A stretch of DNA of 64,000 bases from Planctomycetota bacterium (GTDB taxonomy: Bacteria; Planctomycetota; J058), in assembly GCA_023954375.1 (NCBI GenBank), contig JAMLIC010000012.1:124001-188000 (forward strand), given 5' to 3'. A program made the position numbers and the translations under genes. Below are positions 50,360 to 59,005 of this stretch, piece after piece; position 1 is the first letter of the stretch; each line of letters begins with the position of its first letter. The notes under the pieces were generated by a model. It saw only the letters and a program-made list of their open reading frames with translations. It made no database searches and was not told the DNA's origin.

Positions 50360-51046
50360 TCACTGGCGACCGTGCGCGGCCCCGAGGGTCCAGGCGACGA
50401 GGGCCTCTGCGGCGAGCCGCCAGACCGCGGCGGCGTCGTCCTTCGTCGCGGGGCCCGCGCCGCGCGCGAGGGAACGGACGGCGCCGGCGGCCAGCTGGCA
50501 GAGGTCCAGGGAGGCGGGCGCCTCGATCGTGTCGGCGGCGGCGGCGACGCAGACGGCCCACTGGAGCGCGTCCGCGCCGACTTCTTCGAACTCGCGATGG
50601 ATCAGGTCGTACAGGTCCGCGGCCGCCTCGCTGGCCGCGGCGGCGCGCGGCTCCGACGGCGCCTCGAGCCAGGCCTCGGTCGCGGCGAGCGCCCGCGCCG
50701 CCGCGGCCGCGAGGTCGCCGGTCGCCCCGGCCGCGGCGAAGGTGGGCCGCGCGATCGCCAGGGCGGCGCGCACCTTCACCTCCGGCTCGAAGCGCCGCAG
50801 CCGTCGCCAGGGGTCGTCGCCCGTGAGGGCCTCGCGGACCCGGTCGAGCGCGCGGCCGAGGAGCCCGCGCGTCGGCGCCGGCAGCGCCCGCGCCGCGGCC
50901 GGATGACCGCAGGCGGCGGCGACCTCGAGCCTCGTCGGCGGGAGGGCGCCGGCGCGGACGCGCTCGCGCAGGAAGGCGGCCTCGTCGTCGACCGAGCCGC
51001 TCTGCCGCCAGCGGCGCTCGGCCTCGCGCAGCCTGCCGTCGCTCAC
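50360..51046 (-). CDS. Helical protein of unknown function
   Basis: The protein has 228 residues with no signal peptide or membrane helix. The start MSDGRLREAERRWRQSGSVD followed by EAAFLRERVRAG, PTRLEVAAACGHPAA recalls a short N-terminal module seen in leaderless cytoplasmic proteins of myxobacteria and planctomycetes. The rest is Ala-rich helical sequence, with three Cys near 165-185. Function unknown. The GTG start at 51046 is inferred from that conserved opening. Confidence 0.65.
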   Translation of the reverse strand: MSDGRLREAERRWRQSGSVDDEAAFLRERVRAGALPPTRLEVAAACGHPAAARALPAPTRGLLGRALDRVREALTGDDPWRRLRRFEPEVKVRAALAIARPTFAAAGATGDLAAAAARALAATEAWLEAPSEPRAAAASEAAADLYDLIHREFEEVGADALQWAVCVAAAADTIEAPASLDLCQLAAGAVRSLARGAGPATKDDAAAVWRLAAEALVAWTLGAAHGRQ

Positions 51047-51067
51047 GCGGTCACCGCGCTGGTTCGC

Positions 51068-51083
51068 GGGGGCTTACGCCCCC
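51068..51083 (-). terminator. Hairpin GGGGGC-GTAA-GCCCCC
   Basis: A perfect 6-bp stem with a 4-nt loop, within the 102 nt between the miaE stop and the next gene start on the minus strand. G-rich run follows instead of a U-tract. Terminator by position. Confidence 0.5.
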
Positions 51084-51148
51084 ACGGTCCCCCCCGCGCT
51101 CGCGCGCTCTGCCGCTTCGAGGCCGGCATCAGCTCACGGCGAGCGCGG

Positions 51149-51715
51149 TCAATGCACCCGCGGCTCGATCGGCAGGCTGGCCACGACGTCGGCCTCGGCC
51201 TCGGCCAGCGCGGCCAGCCGCTCGGCGACGACCTCGGGCCGGTCGTACTCACGCGCGAGCCCGACGAAGAGCTTCTCGTGGCCGGCCTCGGCCTGGGCGA
51301 GCGTGGCGTAGAACTGGCGCAGGTCGGGGTCGGGCAGGGCGCCTGCGAGCAGGCCCAGGCGCTCGCACGAGCGCGCCTCGATCAGGGCGCTCACGAGGAG
51401 CAGGTCGGTCAGCCGGCCGGGGTCGGTCCGGCGCAGGTGCTTCCGGAGCGCCTGCGCGTAAGGGTCGCCGGGGTCGCGGCCGAGGGTCAGGCCGCGCGCG
51501 AGGAGGCGGTCGTAGACCTGGCGGAAGTGGCCGAGCTCCTCCTGCGCGAGGCGCGCGCAGCGCTGGACGAGGCGCGCGCGGTCGGGGTAGGAGGCCACGA
51601 GCGACAGCGCCTGCGCGGCGGCCTTCTTCTCGCAGTGGGCGTGGTCCATGAGCACGCGGTCGAAGTCGCCGAGGGCCACCTCGAGCCAGCGCGGGTCCGT
51701 GGGCGCGCGGAGCAT
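51149..51715 (-). CDS. miaE: tRNA-(ms2io6A37) hydroxylase
   Basis: The protein has 188 residues. It fits MiaE, the di-iron enzyme that hydroxylates ms2i6A37 in tRNA: DHAHCEKKAAAQALSLV, RLAQEELGHFRQVYD, LLVSALIEARSCERL, QAEAGHEKLFVGLA, with Glu and His ligands in the four-helix bundle. No miaA or miaB is close. The ATG at 51715 lies 6 nt after TAGACT, so it is probably leaderless; that -10 box overlaps the stop codon of the upstream gene. Confidence 0.93.
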   Translation of the reverse strand: MLRAPTDPRWLEVALGDFDRVLMDHAHCEKKAAAQALSLVASYPDRARLVQRCARLAQEELGHFRQVYDRLLARGLTLGRDPGDPYAQALRKHLRRTDPGRLTDLLLVSALIEARSCERLGLLAGALPDPDLRQFYATLAQAEAGHEKLFVGLAREYDRPEVVAERLAALAEAEADVVASLPIEPRVH

Positions 51716-51721
51716 GCGCTC

Positions 51722-51727
51722 AGTCTA
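51722..51727 (-). promoter_or_regulatory. -10 box of leaderless promoter (TAGACT) for miaE
   Basis: TAGACT on the minus strand ends 6 nt before the ATG at 51715; the TAG of the hexamer is the stop codon of the preceding gene. Confidence 0.5.
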
Positions 51728-53113
51728 GAGCCGGGCTGCGCGGATGACGACGACGGTGCGGACGCCCAGGTGCGGCGCGTCGTCGGGCCAGGGGAGGGCG
51801 GCGAGCGGCGCCAACCCCTCCGGCCAGTCGACGTCGTCGAGGCGCACCCGGCCCGCGACCGGGTCGCCCGCGCGGCGGTAGGCGTGGACGTCCAGGAGGT
51901 GGAGCCGCCGGCCGAGGTGCGGGCCGAGGGTGTCCTTGAGGGCCTGGAACGGGTGGCGGGCGAGGAGGGCCTCGAGGTCCTCCGGCGCGGCCCGGCCGGC
52001 GACGGCGACCGGGCCCGGGTGGACCTCGTAGGCGGTCGGCGCGTCGCCGCCGGCGGGCGGCGACCAGCGCACGACGTCCTCGCGCGGCGCCGCCGCGGCG
52101 TCGAGGAGCGGCGGCAGGACGAGGCCCACGGCCGGGCCGAGGGCCAGGCGCAGGGCGCGCTCGGGCGTCGGCGCCGTGGCGGCGAAGCCCAGGCGGAAGG
52201 TGCGCCGCTCGCCCTCGAGGTTCGCCTCGACCTCGAAGGCCACGCTCACGCGCTGCCCGTCGCGGGCGTAGGGCCAGGCCCGCACGCGCAGGGGCGCGCC
52301 CTCGATGGTGAAGCCGCCGTCCGGGTCGCGGCCCGCCCGCGCGCCGCGCGCCTCGAGCTCGGCGGCGAGCGCCGCCAGCGTGGCCTCGACCATGGCCGCC
52401 TCGAGGTCGGGCGGCGGCGCGGCGGGCGGCGGCGCCGCCGGCGGCGGAGAGATCGTGGCCAGCGCCAGGTCGAGGTGCTCCGGGGACGGCAGGAAGGCCA
52501 GCGCGAGCGACGTCTCCGCCGGGGCGGACTCGGCCGCCTCCCCGAGCGCCGCCACGAGCTCGAGCGCCTCCCTCGCCGTCGCGTCCGCGTCGTCGCCGCC
52601 CTCGAGGAACTCGGCCAGCGCGGCCTCGAGCTCGGCCTTCCCCTCGCCCTGCCAGCGGCGCAGGAGCGGCAGGAGCGCCGCCCTCAGCGGCCCGGCCTCG
52701 ACGAGGTCCACGCGGCCGGCGAGCGGGTGCTGGACCTCGTCGAAGGTCGGCGCCTTGTGCGCGTCCACGTCGGCGTCGCGCGCCCCGACCCGCGGGAGCT
52801 CCTCGCCGGTCGCCGCGGCGAGCACGTCGAGGAGGTCCTGCCCGCAGGCGACGGGGAGGGCGCGCGGGGCGTCGACGCGCGGCCCGCCCTGGACCCAGGC
52901 GCGCAGGTCGGCCGCGGGCGCCTGGCCGACGACGAGCACGAGCGGCCGGTCGGGGTCGTAGGCGGCCGCCAGCCGGCGCGCCGCCTCGGCGGCGAGCGCC
53001 TGGCGGCGGGCCCGCTCCGCCGACTCGCCGCCACCGCCCGAGCCGGCGGAGGCGACCACCCACACGAGGAGCACGAGGAGGAGGAGCACGAGGACGATCG
53101 GGACCCAGGTCAC
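51725..53113 (-). CDS. Single-pass membrane protein of unknown function
   Basis: The protein has 462 residues. The GTG at 53113 follows GGAGAGTACGC. The N-terminal helix (VPIVLVLLLLVLLVWVVASA) is followed by a Gly/Ser linker and a large soluble domain, probably extracytoplasmic or cytoplasmic, with Asp/Ala/Leu-rich sequence, a Pro/Ala stretch near 245 and late beta-rich regions (RVRAWPYARDGQRVSVAFEV). It lacks cysteines apart from one (ACGQ). Not recognised. A perfect palindrome lies just upstream of its start. Confidence 0.7.
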   Translation of the reverse strand: MTWVPIVLVLLLLVLLVWVVASAGSGGGGESAERARRQALAAEAARRLAAAYDPDRPLVLVVGQAPAADLRAWVQGGPRVDAPRALPVACGQDLLDVLAAATGEELPRVGARDADVDAHKAPTFDEVQHPLAGRVDLVEAGPLRAALLPLLRRWQGEGKAELEAALAEFLEGGDDADATAREALELVAALGEAAESAPAETSLALAFLPSPEHLDLALATISPPPAAPPPAAPPPDLEAAMVEATLAALAAELEARGARAGRDPDGGFTIEGAPLRVRAWPYARDGQRVSVAFEVEANLEGERRTFRLGFAATAPTPERALRLALGPAVGLVLPPLLDAAAAPREDVVRWSPPAGGDAPTAYEVHPGPVAVAGRAAPEDLEALLARHPFQALKDTLGPHLGRRLHLLDVHAYRRAGDPVAGRVRLDDVDWPEGLAPLAALPWPDDAPHLGVRTVVVIRAARL

Positions 53114-53136
53114 GCGTACTCTCCGTCCGGAACGCG

Positions 53137-53168
53137 CGCGAGGCCCGTGACGCGTCACGGGCCTCGCG
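53137..53168 (-). terminator. Perfect 32-bp palindrome after the FHA gene
   Basis: CGCGAGGCCCGTGACG is followed directly by its reverse complement, CGTCACGGGCCTCGCG. It is 26 nt after the FHA gene stop at 53194 and 23 nt before the next start at 53113. A transcription terminator is most likely, although the palindrome is perfect enough to be a protein-binding site. Confidence 0.7.
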
Positions 53169-53193
53169 GGAGGTGTCTATCGAGCGGGGTCGC

Positions 53194-54276
53194 TCAGAGC
53201 GAGATCCCCGCCTCCGCCGCGGCGGACGCGACCTCGTCGCGCTTGACGTCGTAGGCGAGGAAGAAGGCCGCCTGCACGGCGGGGAAGGTGATCAGCACGC
53301 CGATGCCGCAGCACAGCTGACCGATGAAGTTCACGATCCCGAGCACGATGAGCAGGATCAGCGTCTGGACGATGTTCTTCTTGCCGAACGCGATGCCCGC
53401 CTTGAGGGCGTTCATGAAGCCGATCCCCGGCTTGTCGACGATGATCGGGATCGCCCAGCAGGTGACGAGCACGGGGATGAAGCAGCACATGGCGCTCACG
53501 CCCACGAGGATCATCGTGATGTAGCGGTTCACGATGTCGTTGAACTTCAGCAGGTCGCCGATCCCGATCGGCTTCCCGCTCGACTGGAACTCCTTCACCG
53601 CCGCCATGTAGTTCGTGACCAGGAGCGGCAGCGTCAGTGCGAACAGCAGGCCGACCAGGCCCGACACGAGGCCGATGATCCCCAGGAGGCTCAGCGGGAG
53701 CAGGCCCGTGTTGGCGCCGATGTTCACGCCGATGTTCAGCAGCCCGAGCAGCGCCATCGGCGCGGCCAGCGCCAGCGACGCCATCAAGTTCGCCTTGACG
53801 ACCGAGATGCCGCCCTTGACCAGGTCGCCGAAGGGGAAGCCGGGCCCCGAGTGCTCGATCTTCGCCGGGCCGCCCTCGCCGCCGAAGCTCGCCGCCGCGG
53901 CGAAGGCGGCGCCGGCGTCGGCCTTCGCGCCGCCCGAGGCCGACCCGACCGGGCCGCCGACCGGCTGCGCGGCCGCCCCCCCGGCCGCCGGCTCGAGGAC
54001 GAGGCGCGTGCCGCCGACCTGGAACTCCTGGCCCAGCGCCACCGGCGCCTGACCCTGCACGACCTGCCCGCCGACGAGCGACCCGTGCTGCGAGCGGTTG
54101 CGCAGGACCGCCTGACCGCCCTCGACGACGATGTCGGCGTGGTTGCGGGAGAGCGTCGCGTCGTCGGGGACCGACAGGTTCGCCTCGGCGCCGCGGCCGA
54201 TGACGAAGGGCTGACCGGGCGCGAGCTGGAAGACCTGGCCGGCCTTCGAGCCAGAGAGGACCCTCAGCTGGAACAT
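53194..54276 (-). CDS. FHA-domain membrane protein
   Basis: The protein has 360 residues. The FHA domain at 1-90 has GQPFVIGRGAEANLSV, DDATLSRNHADIVVEGG and SQHGSLVGG, enough for phosphothreonine binding. A Gly/Ala/Pro linker follows, then a C-terminal membrane domain of five or six helices (MASLALAAPMALLGLLNIGV, GLVGLLFALTLPLLV, ITMILVGVSAMCCFIPVLV, QTLILLIVLGIVNFI). It could couple kinase signals to the membrane. The ATG at 54276 follows GGGGGAAACC. Confidence 0.85.
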   Translation of the reverse strand: MFQLRVLSGSKAGQVFQLAPGQPFVIGRGAEANLSVPDDATLSRNHADIVVEGGQAVLRNRSQHGSLVGGQVVQGQAPVALGQEFQVGGTRLVLEPAAGGAAAQPVGGPVGSASGGAKADAGAAFAAAASFGGEGGPAKIEHSGPGFPFGDLVKGGISVVKANLMASLALAAPMALLGLLNIGVNIGANTGLLPLSLLGIIGLVSGLVGLLFALTLPLLVTNYMAAVKEFQSSGKPIGIGDLLKFNDIVNRYITMILVGVSAMCCFIPVLVTCWAIPIIVDKPGIGFMNALKAGIAFGKKNIVQTLILLIVLGIVNFIGQLCCGIGVLITFPAVQAAFFLAYDVKRDEVASAAAEAGISL

Positions 54277-54379
54277 GGTTTCCCCCGGCGGGAGGCCGGC
54301 TCCTGGAGCGGAGCCCGGCGGCCGCGGGGAGGAGTGATACCACACGGCCGGGCGGGGATGGGACCGCGCCGGAGGTGGG

Positions 54380-55276
54380 TCAGGTCTCCACGGACACGGT
54401 CCGCAGGCCCACGAGGTCGCCGTGCGCGTTGCGCCCGACGATGAACACGTCGATCGCCCCGAAGAGGTCGCCGGTGGTCGAGGGCCCCGCCCCCGGTGGG
54501 GCCACGCGGTAGACGCGGACGTCCGTGAGCCGGGCGCGCAGGAGCGCCTCGAGCCGCACGTGGCGCTCGACCTCCGCGGCCTCCTCCGGCGTCTCGTCGG
54601 GCTCGTGGCGCGTGCGCCAGCCGAGCGTGTCGCTCAGCGTGCGCTCCTCGGCCGGCCGCGCCGCCTCGACGCCGAGCGCCGCCTTGAAGTCGTCGAGGCT
54701 GGTCACGCGGTCGGCGGCGCCGTCGAGCTGCACCCACGTGAAGGGGTGGTCCGACTCGCTCAGCCAGAGCATGCCCGACGTCGCCGCCTCCAGCTCGGCG
54801 CGCAGGCGCAGGAGGTCCTGGTCGCGGGTCGTCGCGGCCGGCCGGTGCCCGTGGAGCTGCTCCCAGGCGCGTCCGCTCGAGTGGCCGCCGCGGATCGACG
54901 TCACGCGCCCGCCGCGCTCGTTCACCCGGTAGCGGATCGAGCTCTGGAGCGCTCCGGTCAGGCCGAGCGAGCCGGCGAGCCCGGCGTCCGTCCGGCGGAC
55001 GCCGACGAGGTCGCCGCCCTGGAGGCGCGCGCTCAGGCGCGCGGCGCCGAAGCGGCCCGTGGAGACGTAGCGCCGGGCCGACCACGACCAGCGCACGTAC
55101 TCGAGCGTCAGCGTCCCCTGGACGCGCCCCTGGGCGTCCTGCGTCAGCGTGGCGGCGCCGCGGTAGCGGCCGACGGGGTCCTGGCCGATCACGTCCCACG
55201 CGCCAGCGACGTCCGGGGCGGCGAGGGCCGGGGCGGCCAGGGTCAGGAGCAGGAGCGGGGCGGCGAGGCGTGTCAT
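54380..55276 (-). CDS. Exported protein with nuclease A inhibitor (NuiA)-like domain
   Basis: The protein has 298 residues. A signal peptide (LAAPLLLLTLAAPALAA) is followed by a beta-rich N-terminal domain (residues 25-130) and a C-terminal domain from about 160 that follows the NuiA family order: SGMLWLSESDHPF, VTSLDDFKAALG, RLEALLRARLTDVRVYRV, DVFIVGRNAHGDLVGLRTVSVET. NuiA in cyanobacteria inhibits the sugar-nonspecific nuclease NucA. No nuclease gene is nearby. The ATG at 55276 fixes a proper signal peptide. Confidence 0.78.
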   Translation of the reverse strand: MTRLAAPLLLLTLAAPALAAPDVAGAWDVIGQDPVGRYRGAATLTQDAQGRVQGTLTLEYVRWSWSARRYVSTGRFGAARLSARLQGGDLVGVRRTDAGLAGSLGLTGALQSSIRYRVNERGGRVTSIRGGHSSGRAWEQLHGHRPAATTRDQDLLRLRAELEAATSGMLWLSESDHPFTWVQLDGAADRVTSLDDFKAALGVEAARPAEERTLSDTLGWRTRHEPDETPEEAAEVERHVRLEALLRARLTDVRVYRVAPPGAGPSTTGDLFGAIDVFIVGRNAHGDLVGLRTVSVET

Positions 55277-55398
55277 CGGCGCGGGTCTCCACGCCGGGCA
55301 AATCACACGGCGTGCCTCGCCGCAGGTCGTGGCGCGGGCCGGCCTCTTGACCCTGGCTTGGTGCCGGTGACACGCACGTGCCACCGATCATGGCGGAC

Positions 55399-56799
55399 TC
55401 ACCGCCCGCCGCCGCCCCCACCGTAGGAGTCGCCGCCGGTCATCACTCGCCGCGGGACCTTGATCACGGGCGTCGTCCCGCGGGCCAGGAACAGGAGGCC
55501 GAAGCAGGTGTCGGGGACCGGCCCCGACGTCCCCTGGAAGTTCGCGTTCCACATGCCGGTCGGGTGCTGCCGGGAGAGGAAGAACTCGCAGCCGTCCTGG
55601 TACCAGTCGTGGTCGCCGAAGCGGCCGACCAGGCCGAGGATCCCGGCCCGCTCGAACCCGTAGAGGTAGTAGTAGAGGTGCTTGTCGGCGCCGGGGTTCG
55701 AGGTGACCGAGTAGTTCTTGGCCAGCCACGCGCAGCCGTCGCGCAGGGCCTGGTCGACGCGCGCCTTGAGCTCGCGCTCCCAGCGCGGCGTCCCCTCGAG
55801 GTGGGACTTGCAGATGAACAGGGCGGCGACCGCCGACGCCGTCATGCTCCCGTTCGTGGTCGTCTGCCACACCTGCCCGCCGGTGCCGGGCAGGAAGTAG
55901 GCCCACCCGCGGGCGTGCATGGGCCGGCGCTCGTTCGACTCGAGGATCCGCCGCGCGGCCCCGCGCTCGGCCGTCTGCATGTGGTCGTCGAGGTTCTTGC
56001 CCTCCTTGTCGCGCTCGCCCGGGTCCTTGCGGAAGCGGCGCTCGAGCGTGCGGATCTCGTTCTCGAGCTCCTGCTGGATCTTCTTCAGCTCGCGGAAGGT
56101 CTTGTCGGCCCCGGGCACGGGGAACTGCGGGACGGGGTCGCCCTCCTTCTCCTGGCCCTCGAGCAGGCGCAGGGCCACCTTCTCGTAGACCTCCTTCGGC
56201 ACGTTGATCCCGAGCCGCTCGGCGGCGTCGAGGGCGAGGAGGGCGTACTGCGTGTTCGACACGTCCTCCTGCGAGCCCGACGGGTAGCGCCACAGCCCGA
56301 CCTGCTGGTGGGCGCGCAGGAACTCGACGCAGCGGCGCGCCAGCTCCATGTCCTGCGGGTTGCGCCCGGCGCCGCGCGGGGCGCGGCGGCGCTCGCCCGT
56401 CTGGGCCCGCTCCTCGTCGGGCGGCGGCTCGTAGTTGGTCTTGGCCTCGATCGCCAGGAGGACGCAGCTCACCGAGTAGGTGTGCTGGAGCTCCTGCGCG
56501 CGGATGAACTGGAAGGCCTTCTCGATCACCGGGTCGGCGGGCTCGACGCCGCACTTGAGCAGGGCGAACGCGCAGAGCGCCGTCGAACCCTGGAGCATGG
56601 GGTAGACGCTCAGCTGCAGGGGCGAGTTCTCGTAGGCCCATGACCCGTCGGGCTGCTGCTGCTCGGCGAGCCAGCGGACCCCCTTGGTGAGCGCCGTCTG
56701 CTTGCGCTGGCGCAGCTCCGCCTCCGGGTCGCGCGGCGCGTCCTGCGCGTGGGCGAGCGGAGCGAGCGCGAGCACGAGGGTGACGATCGTCGCGCGCAT
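55399..56799 (-). CDS. Secreted prenyltransferase/squalene-oxidase-repeat protein
   Basis: The protein has 466 residues. Signal peptide TIVTLVLALAPLAHAQ, then alpha-toroid repeats with the squalene/terpene-cyclase-like motif (QPDGSWAYENS, HPTGMWNANFQ and others). Planctomycetes encode many exported proteins of this kind; no cyclisation of terpenes is known for them. It contains an insertion of Glu/Lys-rich helices near 235-300 that is absent in cyclases. The DXDD acid of class II cyclases is not seen. ATG at 56799 behind CAGGAGGGTCCCGCC. Confidence 0.85.
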   Translation of the reverse strand: MRATIVTLVLALAPLAHAQDAPRDPEAELRQRKQTALTKGVRWLAEQQQPDGSWAYENSPLQLSVYPMLQGSTALCAFALLKCGVEPADPVIEKAFQFIRAQELQHTYSVSCVLLAIEAKTNYEPPPDEERAQTGERRRAPRGAGRNPQDMELARRCVEFLRAHQQVGLWRYPSGSQEDVSNTQYALLALDAAERLGINVPKEVYEKVALRLLEGQEKEGDPVPQFPVPGADKTFRELKKIQQELENEIRTLERRFRKDPGERDKEGKNLDDHMQTAERGAARRILESNERRPMHARGWAYFLPGTGGQVWQTTTNGSMTASAVAALFICKSHLEGTPRWERELKARVDQALRDGCAWLAKNYSVTSNPGADKHLYYYLYGFERAGILGLVGRFGDHDWYQDGCEFFLSRQHPTGMWNANFQGTSGPVPDTCFGLLFLARGTTPVIKVPRRVMTGGDSYGGGGGGR

Positions 56800-56822
56800 G
56801 GCGGGACCCTCCTGGGTGGAGG

Positions 56823-57371
56823 CTAGTCGAAGGGCGGGGGGGCGGGCCACCCCAGGACCTGGTCGCAGGTCGGGCAGCGCGCCAGGCCCTGCTCCAGGCG
56901 GGCCAGCGGGGCGGCGACCTGCCGGCCGCAGGCGCAGGCGACGCGGACGACCCGGAACGCGTCGCGGCCCGGCCGCGGGGCCGGGGTTGGCGGGGCGGGC
57001 GGGGCGGGCGGGGGCGAGGGCGGCGCCGCCCCGGGCGGCTCGGGGACGACGAACGTGGCCGCGCACAGGGTGCAGCGCGCGGGCTTGCCGGCGTGGGCCG
57101 TGGCCACGCGCAGGACCTCGGCGCAGCCCGGGCAGGGGAACTCGAGGATCAGCCGCGACCTGGTCGCCGGCGCCAGGACGCCGCGCGGCGCGGCCGTGAC
57201 CACGCGCACGCCCCCCGGGAGCGTGGCGCGCGCCGGCGGGGGCGCAGGGGCGCGGACGACGCCCGGCGCGCGCAGGGCCCCGTCGCAGCCCGGGCAGCGG
57301 CCCTCGTGGCCGGCGAGCACGTCGGGGACCGTGATCGACGCGCCGCAGCCGCAGGAGAAGGTCAGGGCCAC
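56823..57371 (-). CDS. Triple zinc-ribbon protein
   Basis: The protein has 182 residues with three CxC/CxxC zinc-ribbon pairs: SCGCG...CPGC, FPCPGC...CTLC and ACACG...CPTC, joined by Pro/Ala linkers. This is typical of planctomycete cytoplasmic adaptors that bind DNA, RNA or proteins. It lies 9 nt after the M28 peptidase gene and 23 nt before the squalene-oxidase-repeat gene on the same strand, so they may be one transcript. Start GTG at 57371. Confidence 0.8.
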   Translation of the reverse strand: MALTFSCGCGASITVPDVLAGHEGRCPGCDGALRAPGVVRAPAPPPARATLPGGVRVVTAAPRGVLAPATRSRLILEFPCPGCAEVLRVATAHAGKPARCTLCAATFVVPEPPGAAPPSPPPAPPAPPTPAPRPGRDAFRVVRVACACGRQVAAPLARLEQGLARCPTCDQVLGWPAPPPFD

Positions 57372-57380
57372 GGCCCCGTG

Positions 57381-58904
57381 TTAGCCCTCGGGCGGCGGGG
57401 AGGCAATCGCCGCGTCGCCGACCGGCGTCGGCGGCGGCGTCGGCGACGACGCGCGCACGAGGAGGACGGCGAGGGCGACCCAGGCCAGGGCGCCCACGAG
57501 CGTGGCCGACGTCTCGGTCGCGCTCCCCTGCCAGCGGAAGCCGAACGACGCCGCGCCGGCCCCCAGGAGCGCCGGCTCGACGAGGGCCACGAGGAGCCCC
57601 GCGTAGAGGCAGGCCCGTCGGCCGCTGCGCCCCTGGACGGCGGCGGCCGCGGCCGCGCCGAGGGCCAGCGGGCCGAGGATCGACAGGCCGAAGAGGCTCC
57701 CCAGGAGGCCGGCGACCGCCAGCGACATGGCCAGCGCCCCGGCCAGCGCGCCCGCCGCCCGCGCCCGGGCGGCCACCAGGCCGAGGGCCGCCGTCAGGAG
57801 CGGGGCGGCGAGCGCCAGGGCCAGGAGGGCCAGCCAGCCGTGGGTCAGCGTGCGCAGGCCCAGGGTGAGGTAGGCGTCGCCCAGGCGGCGGCGGGCGGCG
57901 ACGTCGTCGGGGAGCGCCGCCAGCTCGTGCACGGCGGCGGCGATCACCCGCGCGGCGTCGTCGAGCCGCGCCGGGTCGACCATGGCCATGTCGTCGGTCG
58001 GCCGGTGGTAGGCCTCGTAGAAGTTCGTCAGGGACGACCCGGTGAGCAGGCAGGCGGGCACCCCGGCGGCGAGGTAGGCGTCGGCGTCGCTGCCCGTGAG
58101 GACCCCCAGGACGCGGACCGTCGCCTGGTACCAGGGCGAGACGCGCGGGTCGCCCACGCCGACGCGCACGCCGGCGTCGCGGCCGGCGGCGCGCACGGCG
58201 GTGGGCATCCAGGCGGGGACGATCCCCTCGGCGCGCGTGGCGAAGCCCCAGGGGATCGTCTGCACGACCAGCCGGTCGCGGCGCCAGCCGACCAGCTCGA
58301 CCGCCAGCGCGGCGCGGACGCGCCGGAGCTCGTCCTCGCCGAGGTCGCGCAGGTGGGCGCGCGAGCCGACGAGGCCGAGCTCCTCGTGGTCGAAGATCGC
58401 GACCTCGACGTCGAGGGCGGGCGGCGGGCCGGCGGCGAGCGCGCGGACGGCCTCGAGGATCGCGGCGATGGCCCCGCCGTCGTCGATCGCCCCGGGCGCC
58501 CCGGGGACCACGTCGTGGTGCGCGGCCAGGACGACCCGCTCGGCCGACGACCGCCCGGGCACGCGCGCGAGCACGTTCTGCGCGCCCTCGCGGAGCGGCA
58601 CCGCCGGCCGCTCGATGCGGACGTCGACGGCCCCCGCGGCCGCGAGCGACGACGCGATGAACGCCGGGGCGTCGCGGTGGGCGGCCGTCCCGCGGGAGCG
58701 ACCCGGGTAGCGCGCCTGGAGCTCGTCGAGCCACCGGTAGGCCGCCCCCGCCTCGACGCGCGCGGCGGCGCGCGCCGCCTCCCCATCGTCACCGGCCACC
58801 GGCGAGCGGGCCGGGCCGCCGGCGGCCCAGGCGACGAGGCCCACCACGACCGGCAGGAGGAGGAGGGCTCGCGTCGCGCGGGCAGTGGCCATGGGTCGAA
58901 CCAC
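57381..58904 (-). CDS. M28-family metallopeptidase with C-terminal membrane helices
   Basis: The protein has 507 residues. The GTG at 58904 is chosen because AGGAGGT lies 5 nt upstream. An N-terminal helix (ALLLLPVVVGLVAWAAG) leads to the peptidase domain with zinc motifs AAHHDVV, DDGG, DHEELG, DAD and YHRPTDDM in correct order. The last 170 residues form six membrane helices. The M28 peptidases with membrane tails cleave N-terminal residues outside the cytoplasm or in the periplasm. Confidence 0.9.
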   Translation of the reverse strand: MVRPMATARATRALLLLPVVVGLVAWAAGGPARSPVAGDDGEAARAAARVEAGAAYRWLDELQARYPGRSRGTAAHRDAPAFIASSLAAAGAVDVRIERPAVPLREGAQNVLARVPGRSSAERVVLAAHHDVVPGAPGAIDDGGAIAAILEAVRALAAGPPPALDVEVAIFDHEELGLVGSRAHLRDLGEDELRRVRAALAVELVGWRRDRLVVQTIPWGFATRAEGIVPAWMPTAVRAAGRDAGVRVGVGDPRVSPWYQATVRVLGVLTGSDADAYLAAGVPACLLTGSSLTNFYEAYHRPTDDMAMVDPARLDDAARVIAAAVHELAALPDDVAARRRLGDAYLTLGLRTLTHGWLALLALALAAPLLTAALGLVAARARAAGALAGALAMSLAVAGLLGSLFGLSILGPLALGAAAAAAVQGRSGRRACLYAGLLVALVEPALLGAGAASFGFRWQGSATETSATLVGALAWVALAVLLVRASSPTPPPTPVGDAAIASPPPEG

Positions 58905-58975
58905 TTGCGACCTCCTCGCGCCAGGTCACGGGTGGAACGGAGCGAGGCTGCGGCCGCCTCGTTCGGCATGTGCGT

Positions 58976-58998
58976 GCGGCCGCAGCCGTCGATCACAC
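58976..58998 (-). repeat. Remnant of repeat family B terminal module
   Basis: GCGGCCGCAGCCGTCGATCAC (minus-strand GTGTGATCGACGGCTGCGGC) lies 7 nt from the TGA of the zinc-ribbon gene at 59006, like other copies of the module. Confidence 0.5.
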
Positions 58999-59005
58999 GA
59001 CCCGG

